Origin: Serripes groenlandicus
Taxonomy: Eukaryota > Mollusca > Bivalvia > Cardiida > Cardiidae
Length of the DNA stretch: 64,000 nt
NCBI GenBank assembly: GCA_031761405.1
Contig: JASEVX010000017.1
Location: forward strand, 11,605,200 to 11,669,199
Direction of reading: 5' to 3'
Shown here: positions 37,700-49,611 of the stretch, in pieces
Layout: every line of letters begins with the position of its first letter
Numbering within the stretch: the first letter of the stretch is position 1
Made by a program: the position numbers and the translations under genes
The notes under the pieces: generated by a model
What the model was told of the DNA's origin: nothing
Databases searched by the model: none
What the model saw: only the letters and a program-made list of their open reading frames with translations

Positions 37700-39110
37700 C
37701 TCATATGAAATGGATTTTATGTATGTAAGTATCTCAAAAGGCTTATGTTTGATCGCCTCGTAGTGGGAATATTGTGATTTGTCTACGTCCCTGGTTTTGG
37801 GGGTCTATTCCATATGCAACGTCATTACATAATGAAATCAATTGTTTGTACAACTTCAAATTTGTCAAAAATGCTTGCTTTACTAAAGGTAATTTTTAAT
37901 GTTTTAACAACTCTATTCTTACTGAATACACCTACAGACCCTTCCGATGGGTTAATGTCAGGTCTCCAGAATGATTCATTGGTATGCGAATTAAATATTA
38001 AATAATATTGGCAAATCACTTAATCTTGATGAACTTTATCATTTGAGGGACACATTGTGAATTACTAGGGAAGAAAAGACAAAATACATAACTTCGTCAG
38101 TCAAAACTGGGCCACTAATACGTATTAGTGGTCCCAGTTCAAAATCAACCACGGGAACTCCCGTATCCAAAGATAGATTGTTTTGGGGGACACTTTTTCA
38201 TGATGTTTTCTTTTAATTGGCTGTTGTCTCTTTACTACACCATCGAGTAAATGATTAAAAATGTATTCTGCTATTCAAAGACCTAACAACACACATGTGT
38301 TATTAGGTCTTTGTGCTATTGCAGAACTCGGCAGTTCTTCCATTTTGATATAGTTTAATAACGAACCAGGTTTAATTGGTTATGCAGACGGATACTTTCG
38401 CCCGCGAACAGACATTATTTGTGTATCAATTCCGAAGCGTGTGAACTCGTTGTTCCGTAAAAACTGCACATACCGGTGAAGTGTCAAATTATACCAAGGT
38501 GAATTACATACGGTGTTAGGGTAATTTATTCGACCACGATTATATTTAACGATCGGGATTTCTCTGGAAATACGTCACTTTCATTTTGTCTTACGAATAA
38601 AACGACGCACAGAAAATATTATACATTCGTTATTCCGGGTTTAAATGCGTGATACGACGAACAGCAAATATTTTCATTCGTTTTTCCTGCATTTCAATGC
38701 GTGATCATGTATTCACGCACCTTATCTTGAACTCTGCAGGTACATTGCTCTACAGCGTTGGGTCGAAGGTCAGGTTTGCTAGCGTTACATAATGAGCATC
38801 TGTTAACTACGTCACTCACTAGTCAATAGGCTTACAACTCGAAATTCATACATGTACAGACACATGAAATATATGCCTTTATTATCCATTTGATATTCTC
38901 TTGAGAATTGATTCTCTGTGTTGATTCGATAGTTTAAATATGACTTCACTTCATTGAAATAACACATCGAAGTGATGCAATATCGGAACAAATACTAGGA
39001 CTATTTTCAGCAAAGGTGTAGTTTAACGGAACGCGGAATTGTAAAGGTCAAATCTCAGAGCGATCGCGTTAACTCATATATTTTTGAGAAAAATAATTCG
39101 TTAATCACGT
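37700..39110. other. non-coding stretch with short palindromes
   Basis: No gene recognised. Palindromic spots: CCACTAATACGTATTAGTGG near 38111-38130 (perfect 20-bp palindrome), and ACCTAATAACACATGTG-like inverted sequence near 38281-38312. A CGTTATTCCGGGTTTAAATG / CGTTTTTCCTGCATTTCAAT pair near 38628 and 38679 is a short direct repeat. Confidence 0.45.
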
Positions 39111-39119
39111 CGAATTCTC

Positions 39120-39245
39120 CTTTAAATAGCAATTTTAACTTACTGAATGTTATTTTCATGTTCAAAGAGATGTCTTGATTTTTGAAGAATGCATTTTATA
39201 ATGTTTATCCATGTATATCTTAAAATATGAACTGTTTCTAAGCTA
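39120..39245. repeat. right part of the repeat at 4786-5262
   Basis: AACTTACTGAATGTTATTTT and ATGTTCAAAGAGATGTCTTG match 5130-5180. Separated from its left part (34135-34560) by about 4.6 kb. Confidence 0.6.
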
Positions 39246-40064
39246 AAATAGCTCGCATACTCGCGAATTGCGAGTGCAAATTTCAAATTGCGAGGCAAGA
39301 TTTCAAGCACCAGCAAATTTTTGCGAGTGAAAATTTTGGGCCGAATAATATGCATTTCTAATCGTCGATCTTTTACAGGGTTATTTCTTTGACAAATCGC
39401 GGTGAATACAGTTAATCTTCGAGATTTATCGAGTGGCTGGGAGTATACTTTCAGTTTTGCAATATGAGCGGAAGTTTAGAATCGAAACATGTCTCGTGCG
39501 CATGCGTATTCAACGAACCCAATATTGATGACGTTTACCGCATACATTTGGGCTTTCGGAAGTCTAAAATTAGTTTTAATTTACATATCGCAAATACGAT
39601 TGGCGTATATTTTTGGTTTCCCCAAGTTGTATTCACTACGGAAATAGAAGAAATGTTTTTGCACTTAAGGCACACCCTCTACATGATAAAGTGGGCTGTG
39701 ACCTATCCAAAAAAATCATTTCCGTGTGTATATGTTTACACTTGAGACCACACAAAAACATTGATACCATAGAACTCTTCAAATTGAAGAGCATATGCAA
39801 AATAACAAAGTCACAGATTTAGGTCAGTCACTGAAACAGGACAGTGTACGATTTATATATCCACATTTATATTAGTTTTCAAAACATCCGATCCTAGCAG
39901 GAAAATAATTTAAAATGATTCCAAGCAGGAATCGAGAATCATACTCTAGATTCCTGTTTCCAATTAAAAGACAATAGCTCATTAGTTTTCATGAATTACT
40001 TTTCTTCATTTGGTTTAACCAGGGACGTAGATATCTTATCTACGTCCTTGGTTTAACTCAAGGT

Positions 40065-40583
40065 TCACAGTGTACAGTGCTGTTTCTTGCTGTAGAACAA
40101 TATTCGGCATATTTTCTGTATGTCATGTTTTTCATTTGTGGGCAGCAAAAAGCGTCTGTTTCTACGATAGATTGCACCGTTCTGTGTTTTTACAGAATAT
40201 GATCTGTTCTCGTGTTTATCAAGAATAACAGCTGGTAACCATTTACCTTTCATTTGAACTCTAACTGATTGACCTGTTTTGAGGGATTTCAAGGGCTTAG
40301 CTGTTTTATCATAGGTGTTTTTTTTAATCAAGCGAGAGTTAGATAATTTGATTCGGATTTCTTTGGAATCAACAACTTTCGGGTTAAGGTGTTTATGTGT
40401 TGTAGGCAATATTGATCTTAAACGCCTACTCATGAGTAATTGAGACGGGGAGTACCCACATTCCAAAGGGGTATTTCTATACTCAAGAATAGCCAAGTAA
40501 GGATCTTTATTATCACTTATGGTTTTGCAAATACGTTTGACCATTTTTACTGTGACCTCTGAAAAACCATTTGATTACGCGTA
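40065..40583 (-). pseudogene. relic C-terminal integrase fragment of a Gypsy-type retrotransposon
   Basis: The minus strand starts inside the integrase core at a stretch reading NGFSEVTVKMVKR, the usual context of the catalytic glutamate. It continues through EYRNTPLECGYSPSQLLMSR, typical of the integrase C-terminal region, to a basic tail. About 170 codons remain. A stop lies just upstream of the NGF motif and no other retrotransposon part adjoins it. It belongs to a lineage different from the two LTR elements in unit B. Confidence 0.85.
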
Positions 40584-40587
40584 GAGA

Positions 40588-40905
40588 GAACTAACAAGGG
40601 TATCACTACGTGTAGCTACGGACAACTACGTTGAACTACGTGTGAACTACGGTCAAGTAGGGTCAAATACGGTCAACTACGGTCATCTACGTTCAAACTA
40701 CAGTCACAATAGGGTCTTGGCATCCAAGCTCATCGAAGAGATATTTTGAACATGTTGACATTTGTTGTGCTAACTACGGCCAAATCATGGGTTTCTTAAA
40801 GTTCAAACTACATTTATAACTACGTTGAACTACATTTAACTTCGTCTAACTACGTTCAACTCAGTCCACTACGATCATCCCCCACTACGGTCAACTACGT
40901 GCGTG
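40588..40905. repeat. degenerate short tandem of CTACG-TCAA
   Basis: Units such as ACTACGGTCAA and ACTACGTTGAA recur irregularly about 20 times. They begin right at the broken edge of the integrase relic. Confidence 0.75.
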
Positions 40906-41930
40906 ATCGTAAGATGTGACCACGGTCTTAAATTGTGTGCACACGGAGAGGACGTAGTATCATTTGCTTACGAACTTCATAGACGGGCTCGGACGGGTTT
41001 GATCGGGAATGGTGCTCAAGATTTTTGAACCTGCTCAACATTTCCGGGCGACCGTCCCGTCCTCCAATTAGACGGAGTGACAACGTACTTAAAACGAGAT
41101 CGACGTACAACGAAAGGAATTGACGTACTTATATCGTACTAGGGATGTGCTATAACGGTGTGGGTCAGGCTTTAATTGGCATTACGTTAGCACACCGATC
41201 CGGTCTGTTTGTAACACGTTCATTCCCTTCACAGACAGTCCCAACTCGACCGCATTGCGTCTTTAGCGCGTCGTTATTCCGTCTAAATAAGATCAGAACA
41301 CAATAACAAGTTCTTAACAAGTTTGCAACAGGTTTCTACAAGGTTCTAAAAGTTCGCAGTAGGTTCTCAATAAGCTCTACTCGTTGAGAGTACGTTTATT
41401 CCGTTATCATGTAGTTCTTAAAACGTCCACCCCGTATGCAGTACAATCAGACAAGGTTTAGGTTAATAGGGACCGTTTTCTCACTGGTTCATCATCTGGG
41501 AACAATATATCTACAGTTTACATCTGTCCCTGACTTCAAGATTTTAAAAATATATGCCCAGAAACATGGATAACCTTGCAGCTCTTAACATGTTGAATGT
41601 TGGTTTCATTGATGTTTTGTTGAAGCAGAGCAATAAAACAATGAGATGGTGGAGCAAGACAAAAGAATTAGAAGACCAAGACTCAAGGACAGGCTCAATG
41701 ACTTGGGGTTGATCTGGTCGGGCTTCAGTTGAACAGGACTTTTGGTAGTGACTACTTTAACACGTTTGTCTGGCTCCTCTCTGTCTTGAAAACATGTTGT
41801 TCGCAATGATGCAATGATCCCAACGATGATCACAATGATACACTGATTACTATGCCTTCACAACTGTTGTAGACTTGATATTTATAGCTTGAATCGGCGA
41901 ACGAGAATGAGAAACGTATTGGGTTTTTAT
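40906..41930. other. non-coding spacer left of unit B
   Basis: GACGGGCTCGGACGGGTTTG near 40981 and AGATCGACGTAC near 41098 echo phrases of the 1250-1640 / 41940-42310 block, so degraded repeat is likely. A 75-residue reverse ORF (41606-41833) has no domain I can name. Confidence 0.45.
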
Positions 41931-41934
41931 AACC

Positions 41935-42310
41935 GTGATTACAATTACTTTCTGAACGCACTAGGGACGAGATGAGGACGTGGTTATAACAAATTAAAGT
42001 GTCTGTGAACGAGAGGAGGGGATCGAGTAACGAAATAGTTAGAACGGATTTCGACGTATAAGGAACTAATTAGAACTAGTTTCGAACGAGTTTAAACTGA
42101 CTATAGACGGGCTTGGACTACTTGGAAACGGTATCCCCATGAGGTGAAAGGCATTTTTTCCGACCTGAACTTAATATAAATACTGAACACGAGCTAAAGA
42201 CGAGATAGACGTATCGAGAACTGTTGATGAACTAACTAGGGTCGCATTGTAGACATTGTCCGGCCAAAGCTATACGTTCTAACAAGACCACAACCCGTTT
42301 TACGATTTTA
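41935..42310. repeat. left edge of segmental duplication unit B
   Basis: Counterpart of 1250-1640, sharing CGCACTAGGGACGAGATGAG and GAACTAGTTTCGAACGAGTT. Followed like unit A by a MITE and then ACATGTAGGTTTCAAC. Confidence 0.7.
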
Positions 42311-42430
42311 CTAGGACGGGTTTGGACGTTTTGAGAACTAGTTTGGTGTGACTGAGGCATTATAGTCGATAACAAAATGTAAACGCACGTAGTTCACACC
42401 TTCTTTAGTAAATGTACGTTGAAACTACAT

Positions 42431-42686
42431 TTGAGCCGGTCCGCGAGAAACCCAACATTATGGTATCTGCGTAATGTATCGACCAGATCAGCCTGCGCAG
42501 ACTGATCCGGACCGACTCATTCCGTCTCAGGGGGATGGAGGTATAGCGTAGTCATTCGCGAAACGGAAAATTCACAGGGGGGCGAAATATATCTGTCCGG
42601 GTAAGCCCGCGCGGCATGCTTAGTCTGATCCTGGTCGATACTTTACGCAGAGGCCATAATGTTGGTTTTCTCGCGGGACGGCTCAA
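42431..42686. mobile_element. MITE-like inverted-repeat element, copy 6
   Basis: TTGAGCCGGTCCGCGAGAAA at the left and CTCGCGGGACGGCTCAA at the right. It occupies the same position as copy 1 in unit A, so it is inherited through the duplication. Confidence 0.8.
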
Positions 42687-43084
42687 TTATCAGATCGAGA
42701 TCGTCTCAACATCGGGAGTGATTATACACATGTAGGTTTCAACACAATTTATCTATTGATTAATTTGTCAACATTGTTTACCCTTATCACGGCGACAACA
42801 AGTTCTCCGATCAATGTGTGTCTTGACTTTCTCACACTAGTACTCCACACAAGCCTTTTTAAGCAACTTTTCCACAAAGACTATTAGCCCATTTGTGTAA
42901 GACGAATGATGCTTGTCTCTTTGACCTTTAACAAACGCCAGAAAGAATAATAGCCGAGTTAGGGTTCGAACACACAAATCCAAGATTGCACAATGAAATC
43001 GAGACTAGGATACCATCAGTGGTTATTAATGTTTTTGTAGAACTCAAATTCTTGTTCAAGATAAGCGTATCACCGTATATGCCC

Positions 43085-43345
43085 ATTTGAATTGTAGGCT
43101 ACATATTCATGTATGTGATAAGTGCAGCTGTTTTCAAGACACATGGTTAGATACAAGGAAAATCGGGCCACAATACCCTTGATATCTCTTTCTGAAAAGA
43201 CAAGCTGGTTCTGTTACATTCTTTAATGACATCGATAAGTCAGTCAGGCTTTGTTTCTTGGAAAGGGCCAGTACTTGACTTCTAGAAGAATGGTCCATGA
43301 ACCACATACAGACGCCTCTGCAGTAGACGAGTTTTAAAAGCATTG
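43085..43345. repeat. block resembling the right edge of the window
   Basis: GTGATAAGTGCAGCTGTTTT, GGTTAGATACAAGG and CAAGCTGGTTC match 63866-63960 with small changes, in the same orientation. Absent from the corresponding part of unit A. Confidence 0.6.
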
Positions 43346-43540
43346 CGGCACCTTTGCCACCTTTTTATTCAACTGAAATGTATGATTATATATAAATATA
43401 ATTATTTAAAAGGATTCTACATTTTGCCCTGATGTTCAAAAAGACGTTTGCTTCAGATTTGTTCTATGTTGGAAAGGGTTAAAGAACCTCCGAAATTTCC
43501 AGTATCCAGATCACTGGATTGACAGTCCAGCGTGTTTTAA

Positions 43541-44478
43541 CAAGAGGGCCAAGATGGCCCTAAATCGATCACCGGAATGACAGTTAATTAGAAACAAATA
43601 TTTAACTGCAAATATCTGTGAAAATTTGATCAGGAGTTCAAATGAAACTGCAATGAGTGGACACTCAGTTAAAGAAATAGTTTATCAGTAAAAGCCATTT
43701 GTATCTTGAAATCTATCAAGAACTTTAATAAGAATGGAATTATACAGTTTTATCAGTTTGCACCTTTCCTATTGCCGCTTTGCTGCCCTGTTTGTCAACG
43801 AAATCAACAAAAGTTCTACACACAGAATGTAAGTCTTTGAACAATTTTGAAAGAGAACCATTAAAGGAACATTCCTGTGAAGTAACGTTGAAATTGGTCG
43901 AGTGGACTGGTAGGAGTTGCCATGTGTAGCTAAAAGTTCAATTTACCCCTTTTGTGATGATTTTGTTATCAATCAATGCGGCTTGAACAAATACAGTAGA
44001 GGATCACTGAAGTAAGATTTCTATTCAATTTTCTTAATATCCGACAAGGACTAAAAAAAATGGAATTTCCAGATTTTGTCATTTTGTCCCTTTTCTGATG
44101 CCTCCTGAATGCCATGTTTTTCAACAAAACAGTATGCCTTGAACAATCTTTGTAGAAGGTCACCCAAAGAACATTTCTACCAAACTAAATTGGAATCTGA
44201 CATGCAGATTCAGAGGAGAAGATTTTTAAAGTTTGGACATTTTGCCCCCTTTCTGATGCCGCAGCAACCCAAGATCTAAATGGAATTTAAATTTTTGAAC
44301 AATTTTGAAAGAGGGCCACCAATGGAACATTCCTGTGAAGTTTGGATGAAATTGGTCCTGTGGTTTATGTTTAAATTTAAAAGGTAACGACGAACGACGA
44401 TGGACGACAGACGACGGACGACAAACAAAAAGTGATCAGAATAGCTAACCTTGAGCCTTTGGCTCTAGGTGATCTAAA
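43541..44478. mobile_element. dispersed ~940-bp repeat with AAGAGGGCCAAGATGGCCCT start
   Basis: Starts AACAAGAGGGCCAAGATGGC and ends at TAGCTAACCTTGAGCCTTTG then GGTGATCTAAA after a GACGAACGACGATGGACGAC tract. Internal units repeat GAACAATTTTGAAAGAG and GAACATTCCTGTGAAGT. Present in unit B only. The ORFs inside show no domain. Confidence 0.65.
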
Positions 44479-44734
44479 ATCACTGCAGCACCGGGTAACT
44501 CTTGCCACGTCTAAGAAATGTACACAAAGACTAAACATCGATTTGCAGGTGGATCTTGCTACCCATTGGTCGGAAATGTTGTTTATAAAGTCGTGTAAAG
44601 CATACTGAGAAAGAAAATTGTGCATTTAAACATAAGGGTCCACATCTATCTTATCTACTATCCTGATCAATGTATAAAGCATGGGTATTCTACCGTACTT
44701 TAGGATTTAAAAGAATGTGCCAGCAGCTTCTTAA

Positions 44735-45060
44735 TTTGCCAAGAGGGTCAGTATCCCTCCACTGCCATTAGGCAAAAAATAAAACTCCAAACAGCCCCGC
44801 CCCCTGGTGGCCATATTTTTTGACCAATCAGTATGGCTTGAATGACTCTCGTAGAGTGTCACCCATGGAACATTCGCAAAATTATTTGAAAATCGGCGAA
44901 ATAGTTTGGGAGGAGATTTTTTTTAAAGTGTTCACTAAAGCCAATATCAGGCTAATAGTCCCACTCCTCTGGCAGCCATATTTTAAGACCACTCAACATA
45001 GATTAGTGTAATCTGATAGAGAGTCACCCAAGGAATATTTCTACAATTTGTTGAATGATT
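44735..45060. repeat. dispersed repeat shared with 8590-9160
   Basis: Counterpart of the unit A block, here without the SINE, carrying CAGCCCCGCCCCCTGGTGGC. Confidence 0.65.
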
Positions 45061-45064
45061 ATTT

Positions 45065-45300
45065 TCTTTGAGTCCGACGATATTTTAACTGGACATTTAA
45101 CAGATTTTTTTAATTTAATGTAATATTCGATTCAGGTTATTTTCCACAACAATGGTCGGAGGGTTACATTATTCCCGTATTTAAGAAAGTAGATAAAACC
45201 TAACCTAATACTTACAGAGGAATAACATAAATGAGTAACTTAGGAAAGATACTTACAAGTATCTTAACCAATAGAATGGAATGTTTGAAAAAAAAAAATA
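45065..45300 (+). pseudogene. LINE reverse transcriptase fragment (unit B copy)
   Basis: Same non-LTR reverse transcriptase fragment as 9165-9384, with IIPVFKK and the same stop before SNLGKILTSILTNR. A few extra bases near 45115 differ from unit A. Confidence 0.7.
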
Positions 45301-45608
45301 ACTTATTGTCAGATGCAAATTTCATTTTACATAATTTTATTGAAATCTTTCTACATGATAAAATGAACTTTAATTGAATATAGGTTTCTTGGTTTTTAGG
45401 AATGTTGGAAAAGAGCCATAGCCCATAACGCTATAATGGTCGCCTATCGAAAATTAATTGCTTCCATCTGACCTTATTAAGTTAACGGTTAATAATTGTG
45501 AATAAACAATGACCATCGTTTGCGTAAAGGTACACACCTTTTTTTCCAAAATAAAAATGAAACGTATGTAAATATGCACATCTTTAAGTCAAGTTAAAGG
45601 ATACTGTT

Positions 45609-45828
45609 TCATTTATAGTTTTGGCTTTTTGCAATACAGTAAAACGCTTATGGTTTACAGAGGAGTTCACACTCATAACTCCCACTTCGTGGATCACAAG
45701 AACCGCACTTCCCTGGTACCGGTATAAAGGTCCATCTTTGTAACAGGTGGGAAAGATACAGGAATAATCTTGTTGTCGCTAAACTCATCCCGGGACACTT
45801 TCGTCGTCCAGTACCAAACGTCAGAAAA
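45609..45828 (-). pseudogene. P450 gene B exon 6 (late stop)
   Basis: 220 nt with intact heme loop FGTGRRKCPG. A TAA falls twelve codons before the normal end, and the original terminator position is TGA instead of TAA. Confidence 0.85.
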
Positions 45829-46116
45829 CTGCAATCATAAGAAGTTTCGACGCAGATGAGTTGAACATTGAATCATATTTAAGGGAGGTTACAACCATGG
45901 ACTTACACCTCGTTTTTATTGTTCGCTTGATGAACGATCAGAAAGCAAGATTTCAGTACAAAAAAAACGTGGGACGACTTATGTGTACTCGGTTTGCATT
46001 ACTGCGGATTTAGACCAGCCTATCCATTTACACGGAAAGTTGCGGAATATTTCATATAAAAGATTAGGACTTACAAATTCGATAAATCAAACACTTTATA
46101 TCTGCCTTTAAATTCT

Positions 46117-46403
46117 CTTTCTCTGTGACACGGTTAGCTTTCTCTAACTGCACTGTACATTTTGACAGGCGCAATTAACTTGTCAATAAAGTTGGACATC
46201 TGACCAATAATTAATGGACTAACTTCCCTAAGGCAGTTTGCTGTTAGTATTTATAGGACTGAGATCTAATGAACCTCAGTCACTTCTGTGGCCGTGTAGC
46301 TGGAGACATGTTCTTATGAGAGAACAGAGAGTGGCCGGTTTTGGACCATGTGCATCTCGTAATAAACAAGTTGAAATGTATTATGAGTTGTTACTTTGTT
46401 ACA
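46117..46403 (+). repeat. 5' LTR of copy 1
   Basis: Shares CTGTGACACGGTTAGC to TTTGTTACA with the other three LTRs but lacks the TGTAAAGATGTAATC start that they have. Confidence 0.85.
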
Positions 46404-46519
46404 TAACACCGTATTTGGCGCCGAAGACCTAGGACCTGGAAAAGTACTACACTATACATTATGAAGGCACGGGTGAGTGAATCATTTTTACACTTTGAAG
46501 ATTTGTTTCAGACTGACAT

Positions 46520-47431
46520 ATGGCAGGTGGTGAATTGGCATTGTCTTTTCAGAAATTACCAGAACAACTAACAAATTATAGTTTAAATGAATTGTTAAAA
46601 ATTGGATTAAATCTATTGAAAAATGTGCATTAATAAATAACTTAAATGAACTTAAGACACCTCTTTTGGCATGCAAATATAGTACATGTCACGTTTCTGA
46701 TTACATCTTGCGACCTTTGACTATACCTCCTGTACCAAATTGGCAGCAATTAAAGACAGCACTATGTGAACGTTTTTCAGAGATAACAGACAGTCATATT
46801 CAGTTTTCAAAGTTAAGCAATATTACGCAATTCGAATCAGAAAACATCCAAGCATTTGCAGAAAGGATTTTGAGTCTGTGTGAAGAATCTTACAAGGGTT
46901 TTGAACAACATACTGCTTTAATTAATCACCAAACTTTATGTATTTTTATTAATGGTTTATATAATGATAATTTGAGACAGACCTTGATCAGAGCCAATCC
47001 AGTTAAATTTCAGCAAGCTGTAGATTTAGCTTCACAAGAAATATCAATTCGAAAACGCTGTGAACTTAGAAATAGGGATTTTCAGTCTTCGCGTACTTCT
47101 AATAATGAACATGAAAATGTGGAAATTGACCATTTACGCCGCGGAAGTTTTTGCAGGACATGAATATAATCATTGTAGGAAAAGGCGTGGACAAATAAAT
47201 TCAGTCAAGTACAAATTTGATAGGCAACATACTAATTTCAACTATAAAAGACAAAACACACATATTCAGTGTTGGTTTTGTGGGCGTGCCGGACATATAC
47301 GTGCAAGATGTGTCGAATATTTACGGTTAAACCTTTTACAACCTCTTGTTCCAAAATATCGGAAACCTCTTGTTTGTCTCGGAGCCTCAGACACAAGAAA
47401 AATAGAAAATAATGCATTCAATTCTCATTAA
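46520..47431 (+). pseudogene. gag region of LTR copy 1
   Basis: Starts MAGGELALSF. The frame shifts near 46630, continues as a capsid-like region (46666-47163) with CERFSEITDSHIQFSKL, then shifts again to a frame holding a CCHC zinc knuckle (CWFCGRAGHIRARC, about 47270-47315). Nucleic-acid-binding gag of a Ty3/Gypsy element; broken by at least two frameshifts. Confidence 0.8.
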
Positions 47432-47449
47432 GATAACAAAGAAATACCA

Positions 47450-47788
47450 AATTCGTGTGTTTTCAAGATAGGTAATATCCCTCTGAGATTTCTGATCGAT
47501 ACGGGAGCTTCCTTCTCTCTAATTCATAAACGCATTTTAAAATCCTTCAAGTCAGTTAACTTAGAAAAATCTTCAATTTCATTACAATCTGCTTCTGGCG
47601 ATGCAATAAAGGTGTTAGGTACAGCTAATTTAGAAGTCAAAATTAATTCACTAATGATCAACCATTCCTTCATTATAATTGATAATCTTTCTAGAAATGC
47701 TATTATAGGCTAGGATTTCTTATCTGCAAATTCCTGTCGAATATATTTTGATTTAAATTGCATTAAAATTAAAGATACTTATGTCTCT
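47450..47788 (+). pseudogene. retroviral-type aspartic protease region of LTR copy 1
   Basis: Contains FLIDTGAS, the aspartic protease active site, near 47490-47515, then an in-frame TAG near 47711, where copy 2 has a sense codon. Confidence 0.75.
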
Positions 47789-49568
47789 ATGCAAGATGAT
47801 CGTTGTATAGCCTCTATTGCGCGACTAACCAAAACAGTACAATTAAAACCTATGACTACATACAAATTGCCAGGAAAACTAAAACAAAATCCCAGTATTT
47901 CTAATGAAGTAACTTATGAAATTTTAAGTATAGAAAATTGTTACCTTGATGCAGAACCACATCTAAACCTTTCAAATGCTTTAGTGATACTTACTAATTA
48001 CCGTAGAGTACCAATTATAATATCAAACCTGTCAAACAAAACTGTAAAACTTCGTCGAGGTTGTGTTATTGGTAAATTGGATCAAATAGATAAAGAATAT
48101 GACATTTCATCGATTGATCGGCCGCAAGTACCGCAGAGTTCATCGCAAAGTATCTCTTCAGTCGATTCCGTCAATGAACATGTTAATGTTCCAAATATAC
48201 ATAAAGACAGGTTAAATACATTAATTTCAAGTTATTATGATGTATTTTCAAAAGATGAATTTTATCTAGGTAGGTATCCATATGGCTCTGTTGCTATAGA
48301 GACCAAAACAGATCAAGTGATTATGAAAAAACCTTATCGAATTTCATTCAGCGAAAGAGAAAATTTTAAACCGTGTATTTTGGTGAACAAAAAAGATGGT
48401 ACCAAGCGTCTTGTAATCGATTTAAGAAAAGAAAAAATATTAAGACTACAGCTTATCAACTTCCTCGTATCGAAGACATTTTAGCTTCCTTAAATGGAGC
48501 AAAATATTTTACTTGTCTAGATCTTTCAAATTCATACCACCAAATACCAATCAAAGAAGAAGATCAGAAAAAAATATACATTTTCCACTCCATTTGGATT
48601 TTTTGAGTGGACAGTTCTACCGCAAGGTTTAAATATTTCAGCGGGAAAGTTCCAATCAATCATGTCCTCTGTTATAAAAGGATGTGAAGAATTTTCGGTT
48701 GTTTATTTGGACGATTTCCTTATATACTCTAAGACTCTAGAAGAATATTTTAGTCATATAGAAGAAATATTTAGGCGACTGCGAGCTAATTGTCTTAAGC
48801 TAAAACTAAAAAAGTGTGAATTCATTAAAGATAAAACCAATTACCTTGGACATGAAATATCAGCAGAAAGTATTCGTCCTAAAGCTGAAATTAGCCTCCC
48901 ATTGGTAAGATTAACTAAGAAGAATGTTAAATTCGAATGGTCTATTGAATGTCAAAACAGTTTTGAGGATTTGATCACTCAATTAGAAAAATTACCACTG
49001 TTACGTCACCCACACATAAATAAACCTTACATAATATATACAGACGCAAGTGATTATGCCAAAGGCGCCGTCTTGATGCAAAATTTAACAGGTAAAAAGG
49101 GAGACGAACTACCAATACTTTTTCTTAGTCATGCCCTATCTAGAACTCAAAAGAAATATTCCACAATTCTTAAAGAGACTCTAGCAATCACCTATAGCTT
49201 TAAAAGACTTGACTGTTACTTGCAGGGATCAAAATTCGTAATTAAAACAGACCACAAACCTCTAACTTATTTGTTATCTTCAAATTTCGATAATAAACTT
49301 CTACAAAGATTTGCATTATAAATTTCCTTGTTATGACTTTTCAATTGAATACGTACCTGGAAAAACTAATGTAGTAACTGACTTTTTATCCAGACAAGTT
49401 AAAGGATCGACTTTTGATTCAGACACGGATATTATGACTGAACATAATAAAGGATCTACGATTAATGTTATTAATAGCCAAGCAAATAATCATGATGAAT
49501 TAACAAAAGCATATGAAGCACCACAAACTATACCAGTTACTACCCCAGAAAATTTAGTCTCTATATAA
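47789..49568 (+). pseudogene. reverse transcriptase and RNase H region of LTR copy 1
   Basis: Linker and reverse transcriptase fingers (47789-48484), FTCLDLSNSYHQIPI in another frame (48373-48606), and the catalytic YLDD at 48703-48714 in a third (48662-49321). RNase H motifs IIYTDAS and KTDHKPL follow. Relative to copy 2, a segment is missing near 48372. At least three frame changes make it non-functional. Confidence 0.85.
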
Positions 49569-49611
49569 AATAACAGAAATTAACAGAAATTAACAGAAAT
49601 TAATAAAACGA

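Noticed and set aside
39464..39745. 93-residue plus-strand ORF (MSGSLESKHVSCACVF...)
   Set aside because: Has an ATG and reasonable length but no domain, no splice context and no copy elsewhere in the window. Cannot be supported as a gene.
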